Counted from the first letter of the stretch, positions 15,526 through 24,789 are shown. The stretch is 64,000 nucleotides of DNA from UBA2279 sp034399355 (GCA_034399355.1 JAXMMT010000023.1:26983-90982); one strand, 5' to 3'. The notes: a model not told the origin generated them from the letters alone. A program made the numbers and translations.

Positions 15526-15605
15526 GCCAGCCTGACAATTGCCACGTCGAAGAACAAGTCGGCGTACGCCGCGCTACCGCTGCTTGAGCGACATGTGCGG
15601 GCCTC

Positions 15606-16922
15606 CTAGAACTCGCAGCTCTCGAGCCGGTCGAAGACTATGCCAACGCGACTGAGGAACTGCCACGGGTCGAAGATCTCATCGAGTTTCTCGGCGGAAA
15701 GCGTACACTCCGGGTCAGCCTCAAGGTTCTCTCGATAGCTCGGACCGCTGCGCGCGTTCTGCATGTCGTCCCAAACCTTCATCGCGTTGCGCTGCACGAC
15801 CTCGTACGCGTCCTCGCGCGACATGCCCGTGTCGACGAGCGCCAGCAGCACGCGGCTGGAGTAGATGAGCCCACGCGTAGCCTCAAGGTTCGCTTTCATC
15901 CGCTTGGGATAGAGCACCATACCGTCGAGGATCCATTCGAGCCTGCCGAGAAGATAGTCCAGCCCGATGGTCGAATCGGCGAGCACGACGCGCTCGGCGC
16001 TACTGTGCGAGATATCGCGCTCGTGCCACAACGCCACATTGTCGAAACCCACCTGCGCGTTCGCCTTGATCACGCGCGCGAGCCCGCAGACGCGCTCGGC
16101 GGTGATGGGGTTGCGCTTATGGGGCATGGCCGAGGAACCCTTCTGCCCCTTCGCGAACGGCTCTTCAGCCTCGAGCGTGTCGGACTTCTGTAGCGCGCGT
16201 ACCTCGGTGGCGATCGATTCAGCGGTTGCAGCCACTGTCGCGAGAACCGCGAGGAAGTGCGCGTGTCGGTCGCGTGCGATCACTTGTGTGGAGAGAGGGT
16301 CGGGCGTCAGGCCGAGCTTCTCGCAGACGTAACGCTCGACGAACGGGTCGATGTTGCTGTACGACCCCACCGCGCCGGAGATAGCGCCCCACGCACACGA
16401 GTACTCCCGTGTCGCGATCAGACGCTTCTCTGCACGCTTGAGCATCCACGCCCACGAGGCGAACTTCATCCCGAACGTCATCGGCTCCGCGTGGATTCCG
16501 TGCGTGCGGCCTACACACAGCATGTCGCGGGTCTCAAATGCGCGGCGCTTGCAGATCGCGCCTAAGCGGCGAACGTCCGCAATGATGATGTCGATCGCCT
16601 GTGTCATCTGGTAGCAAAGCGCCGTGTCGCCGAGGTCGCTGGAGGTCATGCCGTAGTGAACCCACTTGCTGGGCTCACCGATGTGCTCGGCCATGTTGGT
16701 GAGAAACGCGATGACGTCGTGGTTCGTGGTGCGCTCGATCTCATCGATGCGCTCCACCTCGAACGCGGCACGCTCGCGGATGGCGGCGGCGTCCTCGCGC
16801 GAGATCACGCCGAGTTCGGCCTGCGCCTCGCAGGCGAGCACTTCGATCTCCTTCCAGATCTCGAACTTGTTCTCGAGTTCCCAGATGGCGGCCATCTCAG
16901 GGCGGGAGTAGCGAGGAATCAT
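15606..16922 (-). CDS. purB: adenylosuccinate lyase
   Basis: A 438-residue protein with the fumarase-superfamily signature SSAMPHKRNP and the catalytic-region motifs HYGMTSSDLGDTA and GRTHGIHAEP. It catalyses two steps of purine synthesis, cleavage of SAICAR and of adenylosuccinate. Length fits the short, roughly 430-residue form. GAGGAG precedes the ATG. It stands apart from the purA-purD-purE operon at 35-40 kb. Confidence 0.96.
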   Translation of the reverse strand: MIPRYSRPEMAAIWELENKFEIWKEIEVLACEAQAELGVISREDAAAIRERAAFEVERIDEIERTTNHDVIAFLTNMAEHIGEPSKWVHYGMTSSDLGDTALCYQMTQAIDIIIADVRRLGAICKRRAFETRDMLCVGRTHGIHAEPMTFGMKFASWAWMLKRAEKRLIATREYSCAWGAISGAVGSYSNIDPFVERYVCEKLGLTPDPLSTQVIARDRHAHFLAVLATVAATAESIATEVRALQKSDTLEAEEPFAKGQKGSSAMPHKRNPITAERVCGLARVIKANAQVGFDNVALWHERDISHSSAERVVLADSTIGLDYLLGRLEWILDGMVLYPKRMKANLEATRGLIYSSRVLLALVDTGMSREDAYEVVQRNAMKVWDDMQNARSGPSYRENLEADPECTLSAEKLDEIFDPWQFLSRVGIVFDRLESCEF

Positions 16923-17022
16923 CGGTGAGTCTCCTCAGACGTCGGCGAGCAGATGCGTTCGGCAGTTGCGCCGCACTCACATTATCGCCGAGGAAGGAAG
17001 CCAGGTCACGCTCGCGCCTGAC

Positions 17023-17367
17023 CTAGTGCGGGAAGATCGCCTCGAGAATGAGCACGATCGTCGCGCACACGGCGAGTGGCACCGCGAATACCGTCGAGAC
17101 AACCACGAACACAGACCGGTCATGCCGACGAAACAGCGCGAGGACCGCGGTCACAGCTGCAGCGTCGATAAGACTCACGAGCAGTATTGGTGCGAACGCG
17201 GTGTCCAACAGCTCCCAGGGTAGCGCGTGACTCATCAGCACCCAGGCCACGGGCACGATTGCGACCGCGAGCACGACAGCAGCCCACCCGGTCCCGCTCG
17301 ACGGCAAGCGCCAGATACTCAGATGACGGTTCGGCCGAGAGTCCTCGGCCATAGTATCCGCAGACAT
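17023..17367 (-). CDS. small membrane protein of unknown function
   Basis: A 114-residue protein with three hydrophobic segments (AAVVLAVAIVPVAWVLM; LLDTAFAPILLVSLIDAAAVTAVLALF; VFVVVSTVFAVPLAVCATIVLILEAIF). ATG at 17367 follows GGGAGG by six bases. It is the next gene after the sensor kinase, 62 bases downstream of the kinase stop, with its own candidate operator in between. No family recognised. Confidence 0.7.
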   Translation of the reverse strand: MSADTMAEDSRPNRHLSIWRLPSSGTGWAAVVLAVAIVPVAWVLMSHALPWELLDTAFAPILLVSLIDAAAVTAVLALFRRHDRSVFVVVSTVFAVPLAVCATIVLILEAIFPH

Positions 17368-17381
17368 GATGCACCTCCCAT

Positions 17382-17405
17382 GTACAGGGTGCTGTACTGC
17401 AGTAC
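17382..17405. promoter_or_regulatory. overlapping palindromes upstream of the small membrane gene
   Basis: GTACAG-GGTG-CTGTAC at 17382-17397 overlaps the perfect palindrome GTACTGCAGTAC at 17394-17405, just before the ribosome site. This suggests a repressor operator, similar in style to TACA/TGTA sites of BlaI/CopY regulators; the binding protein is unknown. Confidence 0.35.
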
Positions 17406-17429
17406 CTTCCCGCCTCACGACCGACGCAC

Positions 17430-19007
17430 TCATGCCGTCGCATCAGGGCCGTCAAGGGGGATCTGCAGCGTGAACGTCGATCCTCGGCCAAGTTCACTCT
17501 CTACGTCCAGTGTGGCGCCCAACCTCTCGGCTAAGCGACGGGAGACCGCGAGGCCAAGCCCGGTACCCGGCGCTTTCGCAGGGCTCTCGCAACCAACCCG
17601 ATAGAACTCCTCAAACACCCGCTCCAGATCGGCCCGTGGGATACCCGGCCCGGAATCCGAGACCGCCACGACGATGTCGTCAGACTCACGACGCAGCTCT
17701 ACCGCCACAAATCCCGTGTCGGTGAACTTGACGGCGTTCCCGATCAGGTTGATGAGAATCTGCTCGATCCACACAGGGTCGGAACAGGCCGGACAGCACT
17801 TCTTGCCCTCAGTGAAGCGCATCTCTAGGCCCTTCTGTTCGCCGAGCGGGCCGAGAGTCTTCATGGTGCGCTTGACGATGGCAGCGATGTCTACCTCGCA
17901 CAAAGAGGGCTCCAGCCGACCGTGCTCGATGCGCGACAGGTCGAGCAAGTCGTTGACGAGGGCAAGCAGGTGCATACCAGAGGAGTGCACCATCCCGAGC
18001 TGCCGTCCCTGCTCCTCGGTCACGGGACCAGCCATCTCACGGAGCAGGATGTCCGAGAAGCCGATGACCGAGTTCAGCGGCGTGCGAAGCTCATGGCTCA
18101 TCGTGGCAATAAAGGCGCTCTTCGCCTGTGTCGCCTCGGCGAGTGCCTGGTTGGTCGCTGCGAGCTCCTCGTTGGTCGCTGCGAGTTCTTCGTTGGTCGC
18201 TGCGAGCTCATCGTTGGCTTCCCCGAGTTCGTGGGTGCGATCGGCCACTCGCACTTCGAGTTCGTCCCGCGCGGCAGCAAGCGCGGCGAGCATCTCGTTG
18301 AACGCATCGGCCAGCAGCCCAATCTCATCATTGCTCGGAACGTTGGCACGCACACTCAAGTCGCCAGCGTGAACGGCGGCGGCAGTTTCGGTCAACGTCT
18401 CCAGAGGCTTCGCGATGAAACGACCTACTGTGTACGCCAATACGACGCCCAGAAGCACCACGCTGAGAGCGATCGCAAGCAGCACCCCGCGGGTCCGACC
18501 AACCACACGCTGCATGCGGGTTTCCGAAAGCCCCGCGCGCGCAACGCCCGCTCCTCCGCCCAGAAGCGGAACGGCGACATCGAGCACAAGACCCTGCTCA
18601 GTTCGAAGCTGTCTCAGTGAATACTGGTCGCCCTCGGCGGGTATGTTAGCGTCCAACAGACCCGCGGGAAACCCGTCGGTGAACGTAGAGGCCAGCACCT
18701 GTTCCTGGGCGTCCACAATGAACAGATAGACAACGTCCGACTCAGACTCCATGACGCCCGCCATGAGCCGATTGACCCCGATAACATCCTCGAGCAGCAC
18801 GGCGTCCAAAGACGCTGTCGCAAACCCCCTGGATATCGTGAGGCCTTGAATGCGTGCGGCTTCCTCCAGGGCGTTCCGCATCGCGAACTCGACGAAGAGA
18901 ATCGTACTCAGACCCAGCAGCAGCACCACCGCAACAACGACAGCAAGGATGCGACCTCTGAGTCCGAGCTGACGGCGGGCCAGCATTGGATTACTGACCG
19001 GGGACAT
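17430..19007 (-). CDS. sensor histidine kinase
   Basis: A 525-residue membrane kinase. It has a membrane segment near residue 20, an extracytoplasmic sensor region (about 45-160), a second membrane segment, a HAMP domain, a coiled coil of repeated ELAATNE units, a dimerisation domain with phospho-His in MSHELRTPLN, and a catalytic domain with NLIGNAVKFT, DSGPGIP and GTGLGLAVS. A C-C-P-A-C motif just before the N box is unusual. The start is uncertain (ATG at 19007 or 19013), and both overlap the upstream binding-protein gene. No linked regulator is directly adjacent. Confidence 0.92.
   Translation of the reverse strand: MSPVSNPMLARRQLGLRGRILAVVVAVVLLLGLSTILFVEFAMRNALEEAARIQGLTISRGFATASLDAVLLEDVIGVNRLMAGVMESESDVVYLFIVDAQEQVLASTFTDGFPAGLLDANIPAEGDQYSLRQLRTEQGLVLDVAVPLLGGGAGVARAGLSETRMQRVVGRTRGVLLAIALSVVLLGVVLAYTVGRFIAKPLETLTETAAAVHAGDLSVRANVPSNDEIGLLADAFNEMLAALAAARDELEVRVADRTHELGEANDELAATNEELAATNEELAATNQALAEATQAKSAFIATMSHELRTPLNSVIGFSDILLREMAGPVTEEQGRQLGMVHSSGMHLLALVNDLLDLSRIEHGRLEPSLCEVDIAAIVKRTMKTLGPLGEQKGLEMRFTEGKKCCPACSDPVWIEQILINLIGNAVKFTDTGFVAVELRRESDDIVVAVSDSGPGIPRADLERVFEEFYRVGCESPAKAPGTGLGLAVSRRLAERLGATLDVESELGRGSTFTLQIPLDGPDATA
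18151..18234 (-). repeat. 21-base in-frame tandem repeat in the kinase coiled coil
   Basis: Three nearly identical 21-base units (18151, 18172, 18193) and a degenerate fourth encode seven-residue ELAATNE heptads. The length matches one coiled-coil heptad, so copy-number change would alter the signalling helix by whole heptads. Confidence 0.8.
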
Positions 19008-19932
19008 TCGCATCAATCCAGGTCTGCATCTCACGTACGGAGTCGTAGGCCTCGTCGTCGATGAGTTGGAACCGATCGATCTTGATGTGCTCGAGGATCA
19101 TGGCCCCCTTCGGGTCGGTATCCATCGCCAGAAGGATCTCGCGTAGTTCCTCCTTAAGCGCTGGGTCAAGACCCTGCGGCACGACGACCGGCGGAATACC
19201 ATAGGGCGGTGACTTCCGTATGACGCGCGTCCTCGCAATGCAGGGATCACCGGTCGCAGCCATGTAGTCGTAGACGAGACTGTCCACCGCCGCGCCGTCG
19301 ACAATGCCCTCCGCCACAGCCTGGATCGACCTGTCATGACTGTAGGTGAAGATCGTCTTGCTGAAGAACGCCGCGGACGTCTCGCCCATCTGTCCGAGCA
19401 TGTAGACCGGCACAAGCCTGCCGGTGTTGGACATGGGGTCGGTGAAGGCGAAGTCTTTGCCCCTAAGGTCCTCGAGACTCACCGTATCGCTATCTGCTGG
19501 CACGATGATCAGCGAGTAGTAACTGGGTTCACCGTAGGCGACGGGTGCGGCGAGGATCTCCATGCCGAACTTCTCGTGGCCTTCAACGTATGCGCCGGTG
19601 CACACAAACGCCATGTCGAGCTCGCCCCGGTCTATGAGATCGTTGACCTCCTGGTAGGTTTCGCGCTGCACAAGCTGGACCGGTCGCCCGGTCTTCTCGG
19701 AGATGTAGTCGAGAATCTGCTGGTAGTACGTGAACGTCTCTTTGGGTGATGTCATCGCCGAAACGGCGATGCGAATGGGTTCGTTTGCGGTCGTCGCCGA
19801 ACCGTCCGTGCCGTCTACCGTCTCGAGTGTGATGTCGAGCGGCTCCTCACCGGAGCGCAGAACGACAAGCGCGGTCGCCGCAGCCACAAAAACAACCACT
19901 ATCCCGAAGACCATGATTGTGCGGCGACTCAT
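18991..19932 (-). CDS. PhnD-like periplasmic/extracellular binding protein
   Basis: A 313-residue protein with an N-terminal membrane anchor or signal (TIMVFGIVVVFVAAATALVVL) and the phosphate/phosphonate-type substrate-binding fold: RIAVSAMTSPKETFTYYQQILDYI, RGELDMAFVCTGAYVEG, FAFTDPMSNTGRLVP. The gene overlaps the downstream sensor kinase by 17 bases, and no ABC permease is nearby. This pairing suggests that it senses a ligand and signals through the kinase rather than feeding a transporter. Confidence 0.88.
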   Translation of the reverse strand: MSRRTIMVFGIVVVFVAAATALVVLRSGEEPLDITLETVDGTDGSATTANEPIRIAVSAMTSPKETFTYYQQILDYISEKTGRPVQLVQRETYQEVNDLIDRGELDMAFVCTGAYVEGHEKFGMEILAAPVAYGEPSYYSLIIVPADSDTVSLEDLRGKDFAFTDPMSNTGRLVPVYMLGQMGETSAAFFSKTIFTYSHDRSIQAVAEGIVDGAAVDSLVYDYMAATGDPCIARTRVIRKSPPYGIPPVVVPQGLDPALKEELREILLAMDTDPKGAMILEHIKIDRFQLIDDEAYDSVREMQTWIDANVPGQ

Positions 19933-20189
19933 AACTGCTCCCTCATCCGCAGCACGTCACGCGACACCTGAACAGATTGTCCCACATGCCCGTATACACT
20001 ACACGTCACTCGTCACGTCAGCTCGCGGAGGCTAGGATGAGTCCATGTTCGCATGACTCAAAGACCGCTTCTCCCGTATCGACCCGCTATGGGTCGACAT
20101 CGCGTTCGCTGTCGGGACGCGGTAGGCAACGGCCGAGAAGGTCGGCACGCTATGCTGGTGTGGAGTATCCATCTGTGTGGAGGTGACGC

Positions 20190-21422
20190 ATGGCCCTGTC
20201 CAAAAAGCTCCGGCGCTATCGCAGGTGGATCGCTATCGCAGTCCTCGTCGTGGTAGCGGGAACCGCATTCGTCGTGATGCGCGGCGCCGGGGACGACAAG
20301 CCCACAGTCTCTTACACGACCGAGGCGGTCAGCACCGGCACGATCTCGGTCACAGTCTCCGGCACCGGCAACGTGGAAGTAGGAGATACCACCGAGGTCT
20401 GGCCCGACAGCGCCGGCACTGTCGCATCTATCGCGATCAAGGAAGGCTCGGCGGTGAGCACCGGCACGGTGCTGTTCACGCTCGACGCAAGCGACGCCAA
20501 GGCGAACACCGCCAAAGCCTACACCTCCTACCTGCAGGCGAAGCAGGGCGTGCTCAATGCCGAGGCCAGCGTTCTGCGCGCCGAAGCTGAGCTCGACTCG
20601 ACGACGGAGCGCAGCACACTCCCTACCCCGACAGCGACCGCTGACGACATCGCGATCGCCGAGAAGGCCGTGGATGCCGCCGAGGCCGGGCTTGCGTCCG
20701 CGAAGGCATCGCGGTCCAACGCTTACACCACGTACGAGAACGCCAAGGCCGCCGAAGATGATCTCGCGGTGATCTCGCCGAGCTCCGGCATCGTCGACTC
20801 GCTGAACATCGAGGTGGGCGACACCGTCGCCGCCTCTGGCGGCGGCTCCACCTCCCAAACGTCGGCTATCGGAGGCACCGCGACAAGCAGCTCCTCCTCG
20901 GCACCGGTCGTCATCCTCACCGGCAAGTCCTTGGTCGTGAAGCTCACCGTGAACGAGGTGGACCTGCCCGCTCTTGAGGTGGGCCAGCGTGCGGACGTCG
21001 AGTTCGACGCACTTCCTGACCTCACGGCAACCGGTAAGGTCTACGAGATTGCCGATGAAGGCCTCAACACGCAGGGCGTCGTCACGTTCGATGTCTACAT
21101 CACGCTTGACGTCATCGACGAGGCGCTGCGCCCGGCGATGTCGGCGGCCGCGACGATCGTGACCGACGTCGCCACAAACGCACTGCTCGTACCCAACGCG
21201 GCCGTGCAATCTGACGGTGACGGCGGCTACTACGTGCAGGTGCTGGACTCGGCCACCGGAACACCCCGCAAGATCACCGTCGACATCGGGCTCATGAGTG
21301 CCACACAGACGCAGATTCTCTCGGGCATCACTGAGGGCGACAAGGTCGTCACACAGACGCTCGATAGCGCGACGGAATCCGACAGTGGCGGCTTCATGAT
21401 GCCGGGCATGGGGCGGCGGTAA
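20190..21422 (+). CDS. periplasmic adaptor (MacA/HlyD-like) of an ABC exporter
   Basis: A 410-residue protein with a short cytoplasmic start, one membrane segment (residues about 15-33), a lipoyl-like domain (VSGTGNVEVGDTTEVWPDSAGTV), a helical hairpin, and the beta-barrel and membrane-proximal domains (DVEFDALPDL, VVTFDVYITLD). A Gly/Ser-rich insertion follows the second lipoyl half. GGAGG precedes the ATG. It starts a three-gene operon with the ATPase and permease. In Gram-positive bacteria such adaptors work without an outer-membrane channel. Confidence 0.9.
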   Translation: MALSKKLRRYRRWIAIAVLVVVAGTAFVVMRGAGDDKPTVSYTTEAVSTGTISVTVSGTGNVEVGDTTEVWPDSAGTVASIAIKEGSAVSTGTVLFTLDASDAKANTAKAYTSYLQAKQGVLNAEASVLRAEAELDSTTERSTLPTPTATADDIAIAEKAVDAAEAGLASAKASRSNAYTTYENAKAAEDDLAVISPSSGIVDSLNIEVGDTVAASGGGSTSQTSAIGGTATSSSSSAPVVILTGKSLVVKLTVNEVDLPALEVGQRADVEFDALPDLTATGKVYEIADEGLNTQGVVTFDVYITLDVIDEALRPAMSAAATIVTDVATNALLVPNAAVQSDGDGGYYVQVLDSATGTPRKITVDIGLMSATQTQILSGITEGDKVVTQTLDSATESDSGGFMMPGMGRR

Positions 21423-21424
21423 TC

Positions 21425-22171
21425 GTGGCTAGCGCCGTCATCGAAGCGCACGACCTTGAGAAGGTCTACGAAGGCGCGGGTGCTCAGACCCACGCGCTGC
21501 GCGGCGTGTCCTTCACGATCGAGGAAGGCGAGTTCGCGGCCATCATGGGACCGTCGGGCTCGGGGAAGTCAACGCTCATGCACATCATGGGCTGCCTGGA
21601 CGTCCCCACGAGCGGCACCTACCGTCTGGCAGGACGCGACGTCGCGCAGCTGGATCTCCACGAACTGGCCGAGGTGCGGCGCGAGACCGTCGGCTTCGTC
21701 TTCCAAGCGTTCAACCTGCTACCGCGCGCAACCGTCATGCGCAACGTGGTGATGCCGATGCTCTACACGCGCGTCGATCCTGAGGAGCGCGAGGAACGCG
21801 CGGCCCTGGCGCTGCGCGGGGTCCAGCTCGACGAAAAGCTCTGGACGCACCGATCCAACGAACTCTCCGGCGGTCAGATGCAGCGCGTCGCCATCGCGCG
21901 GGCGCTCGTCAACAACCCATCGCTCGTACTTGCCGATGAGCCCACCGGCAACCTCGATACCGCCACCGGCGACTCGGTCATGGAGCTGTTCGCCCGCCTC
22001 AACGACGAGGGCCGCACGATCGTGCTCATCACCCACGAGCCCGATATCGCCTCACGAGCCAAGCGTGTCATACGCCTCCAGGACGGACTGGTCATCGAAG
22101 ACGCCAGCCAGAAGGACGCGCACATCCGCCAGTATGGCAATGGCACGGCCGAGAAGGACGGTGATGCGTGA
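21425..22171 (+). CDS. MacB/LolD-type ABC exporter ATPase
   Basis: A 248-residue ABC ATPase with Walker A GPSGSGKST, Q-loop VFQAFNLLPRATV, signature ELSGGQMQRVAIARAL and Walker B LVLADEPTGNLDT. The FNLLP and DEPTGNLDT strings are typical of the MacB/LolD class. GTG start, two bases after the adaptor stop. Overlaps the permease start. Confidence 0.95.
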   Translation: MASAVIEAHDLEKVYEGAGAQTHALRGVSFTIEEGEFAAIMGPSGSGKSTLMHIMGCLDVPTSGTYRLAGRDVAQLDLHELAEVRRETVGFVFQAFNLLPRATVMRNVVMPMLYTRVDPEEREERAALALRGVQLDEKLWTHRSNELSGGQMQRVAIARALVNNPSLVLADEPTGNLDTATGDSVMELFARLNDEGRTIVLITHEPDIASRAKRVIRLQDGLVIEDASQKDAHIRQYGNGTAEKDGDA

Positions 22172-23391
22172 TGCGTTTCGCCGACCTCATCTCCGAAACC
22201 CTGCGCTCGCTGACCTCGAACAAGGTCCGCAGCGGTCTGACCATCCTCGGCATCGTCGTGGGCATCGCTTCGGTCATCGCCATGCTCGCGCTGGGGGCGG
22301 GCAGCCAGGCCTCGATCGAAGCTTCCATCCAGTCGGCCGGCTCCAATCTCTTGACCGTCACGCCCGCGTCCCCTGGCAGCGGTGGCGGCGGCTTCCGGAT
22401 GTCGGCGAGTTCGGTCCAGTCACTCACGCGCGAAGACGCCGAGGCTCTGGCAGAACTCACGCTCATCACGGGCGTGGCGCCCTCCTCGCAGGGCAATGCG
22501 CAGCTGGTCGCGGACAACGTCAACACCAACGCTCAGATCATCGGTGTGACGAGCGACTACGCCGCCGTGAACGGCCTCACTGTCGCAAGCGGTGGCTTCA
22601 TCACCGAGCGCGACGACTCGGCCTACGCGCAGGTCATCGTACTCGGCTCCACCCTGGCCGAGGACCTCTTCGGTGTCGAGGTCGATCCGGTTGGAGAACG
22701 CATCCGCTCGGGCAGTATGCTGCTGACCGTGGTAGGAGTGCTCGAGGAGAAGGGGATGTCCGGCTTCACCAGCGTGGACTCGGCGGCGCTGATCCCGCTC
22801 TCCACCCAGCAGCGCTACGTAAGCGGGAACGAGTACCTCTCGAGCATCACGCTCACCGTAATCGACGAGGAGCAGATGACCGCAGCCGAGAACTCCGTGG
22901 AGCAGACGCTGCTCTCGCGTCATTCGATCGCCGATCCCGACTATGCGGACTTCCAGATCATGAACATGGCCGACATCCTGAGTGCCGTGTCGACTGTGAC
23001 GGGCACGTTCACCGCGCTGCTCGCGGCAATCGCGGGTATCTCACTGTTCGTCGGCGGCATCGGCATCATGAACATGATGCTCACCACCGTGACCGAGCGC
23101 ACGCGAGAGATCGGCCTGCGTAAGGCGATTGGCGCCGACGACAACGTCATCTCGCTGCAGTTTCTGGCCGAGTCAGTGGTACTCACCTTCATCGGAGGCA
23201 TCATCGGCATCGCACTGGGCTGGCTCATCGCGTTCCTCGGCGGCGGACTGCTCGGCATCGAGGCGATCTTGACGGTCAACTCGATCACGCTCGCCGCCGG
23301 TGTGTGCGCCTTCATCGGCGTTGTGTTCGGCTACTATCCCGCGCGCCGCGCTGCCAAGCTCAGCCCCATCGAAGCCCTGCGCTACCAGTAG
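22168..23391 (+). CDS. MacB-type ABC exporter permease
   Basis: A 407-residue FtsX-family permease. An N-terminal MacB periplasmic core domain follows the first membrane segment (VRSGLTILGIVVGIASVIAMLALG), and three C-terminal membrane segments include GGIGIMNMMLTTVTERTREIGLRKAIGA, the classical MacB motif. GTG at 22168 or ATG at 22171. With the ATPase and adaptor it forms a mechanotransmission exporter for peptides, antibiotics or lipids; the substrate is unknown. Confidence 0.94.
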   Translation: MMRFADLISETLRSLTSNKVRSGLTILGIVVGIASVIAMLALGAGSQASIEASIQSAGSNLLTVTPASPGSGGGGFRMSASSVQSLTREDAEALAELTLITGVAPSSQGNAQLVADNVNTNAQIIGVTSDYAAVNGLTVASGGFITERDDSAYAQVIVLGSTLAEDLFGVEVDPVGERIRSGSMLLTVVGVLEEKGMSGFTSVDSAALIPLSTQQRYVSGNEYLSSITLTVIDEEQMTAAENSVEQTLLSRHSIADPDYADFQIMNMADILSAVSTVTGTFTALLAAIAGISLFVGGIGIMNMMLTTVTERTREIGLRKAIGADDNVISLQFLAESVVLTFIGGIIGIALGWLIAFLGGGLLGIEAILTVNSITLAAGVCAFIGVVFGYYPARRAAKLSPIEALRYQ

Positions 23392-23409
23392 GCAGACGAG
23401 GAGCATCTC

Positions 23410-23451
23410 GTGAAGAACGCAGTACTCATCGTCGCGATCATCGTTCAGTAG
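23410..23451 (+). pseudogene. truncated leader of a lost fourth operon gene
   Basis: A GAGGAG site nine bases before GTG starts a 13-codon reading frame, VKNAVLIVAIIVQ, that looks like the beginning of a signal peptide and then stops inside the end of the convergent gene. It may be the remnant of a further exporter-operon gene. A chance frame cannot be excluded. Confidence 0.3.
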
Positions 23452-24182
23452 CGTCGGCGTCCGAACAGCCAGCGCAGAGCGCCGACAGCAAGTAGCAGCC
23501 CTAGTGCGCCCACGACAAGCACCACCGCGTCGCCGGGCGCGTGCTCCTCGAGCGTTGTGGCGCTGCCCACGCGAGGGATTGACGCGTACTTCTCGGCGAA
23601 CATGCCACGCCACTCGATACAGCGGTCCCCTACGCGCTCGACGAGAGGGCCCGCGCCCTCAAGCGGCACCTCAAGCACGATGTCGTCGCACCGCGGGTGG
23701 TTGGGGTCGTAGATGCGTAGCAGCGCGTGCGTCGGAGTGAGTTCGGCGCCGTATGCGAGGACTTGGTGATTGCGACCGAGATGCTTGAGGTCGAACGCGT
23801 TGATGAGGCCGAGCGGGGCCGGACGTCCACCCGCGAGTGAGTCGAGCACGCGACCGATCTCGCGACGCGTGAGCGCGGCGACGCCATGCAGACCCGTAGT
23901 GGGGCGGTACGTCATCTGCGCGAAGCGCCAGAGGTTGTAGCCGAGTCCGGAGAACACACTCGCCAGCTGGCGGCGCCAGATGAGGCGCGCGAGCGCCGAG
24001 TCGTACGGGGGGAGTTCGCGGTCACGCGGGACGGGCTCCCCGGCCTCGTAGTAGTCGAGTGCTGCGAACGCCATCCCGCCACATCGCCCGCGCACGGGCA
24101 CGGCGCCCAGAAGCACGTCACGCCATGTGTTAGCGAAAGCGAAACCGTGACGCGATGGGAGAAACTCCGTTTCAAATCTCAC
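23445..24182 (-). CDS. papain-like fold membrane protein of unknown function
   Basis: A 245-residue protein. GRCGGMAFAALDYYEAG supplies a candidate catalytic Cys (about residue 34), NHQVLAYG a His, and IYDPNHP an Asp/Asn, the order expected for a papain-like or C39-like fold. A single membrane segment at about 219-237 with a basic end anchors it. GTG at 24182 follows GGGGGA. Its start overlaps the stop of the 39-residue gene upstream, so the two are translationally coupled. Substrate unknown. Confidence 0.65.
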   Translation of the reverse strand: MRFETEFLPSRHGFAFANTWRDVLLGAVPVRGRCGGMAFAALDYYEAGEPVPRDRELPPYDSALARLIWRRQLASVFSGLGYNLWRFAQMTYRPTTGLHGVAALTRREIGRVLDSLAGGRPAPLGLINAFDLKHLGRNHQVLAYGAELTPTHALLRIYDPNHPRCDDIVLEVPLEGAGPLVERVGDRCIEWRGMFAEKYASIPRVGSATTLEEHAPGDAVVLVVGALGLLLAVGALRWLFGRRRY

Positions 24183-24298
24183 TCGATCCCCCGCTCATTG
24201 CCATGAACGTTCACTATCCGGGCGGGAGCAGTCACCCTGCCGTCTCGCACGCGCGCAAGAAGCTCGTCTGCCGTGTGGCCATACTCCAGGCCGGCCAT
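24179..24298 (-). CDS. small protein (39 residues) coupled to the papain-like gene
   Basis: MAGLEYGHTADELLARVRDG begins this small protein, preceded by GGGGAGG with four bases to the ATG. Its TGA overlaps the GTG of the next gene. The strong ribosome site, overlap and amphipathic helix support a real gene. Function unknown; it could be a translational leader. Confidence 0.55.
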   Translation of the reverse strand: MAGLEYGHTADELLARVRDGRVTAPARIVNVHGNERGIE

Positions 24299-24471
24299 GT
24301 GTCCTCCCCTCGCTCCTCCCTCGGATACCGCGATTGTCTCATGCCCGAGACTCCGTCGGCAGACACGCGAACCGAATTCCGGTTCATAGATGCGCATTTC
24401 TTGTGAAGAGCGCGCTTCTGGCACTGCATTAGCTCCATAGGAGTCGTGCAGTCTCAAAAGGAGGTGCCACG

Positions 24472-24771
24472 ATGATGCAGGGATACTACTGGGACAGCCT
24501 GTGCTCCACTTCAGGAACCGGGCTCTTCGGATATGGATGGATGGTGTACGCCATGGGACTCGGACTGGTTCTCGTCCTCGGTGTCGCGCTGTGGCTGGTA
24601 TGGTCGCAACGTACGGCACACACGAACGGCGCACTCTCGCTGCCGATGCCATTCGCGCCGACGCCGCCCCGGTCGGATATGGCCGAGGAAATCGCACGCG
24701 AGCGTTTCGCACGCGGCGAGATTGACCGTGACGAGTACGACCGCGTGATCGCTGCGCTACGCAGCAGGTAG
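24472..24771 (+). CDS. SHOCT-domain small membrane protein
   Basis: A 99-residue protein with one membrane segment (residues 22-45) and a C-terminal SHOCT motif, IARERFARGEIDRDEYDRVIAAL. GGAGG lies seven bases before the ATG. Short SHOCT proteins with one membrane span are common and of unproven function, often linked to oligomerisation or envelope stress. Monocistronic, followed by a terminator. Confidence 0.88.
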   Translation: MMQGYYWDSLCSTSGTGLFGYGWMVYAMGLGLVLVLGVALWLVWSQRTAHTNGALSLPMPFAPTPPRSDMAEEIARERFARGEIDRDEYDRVIAALRSR

Positions 24772-24789
24772 CACTCACCCGCTCACAAC

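Noticed and set aside
18151..18234. 21-base tandem repeat as a regulatory iteron
   Set aside because: It lies inside the kinase gene, in frame, encoding coiled-coil heptads.
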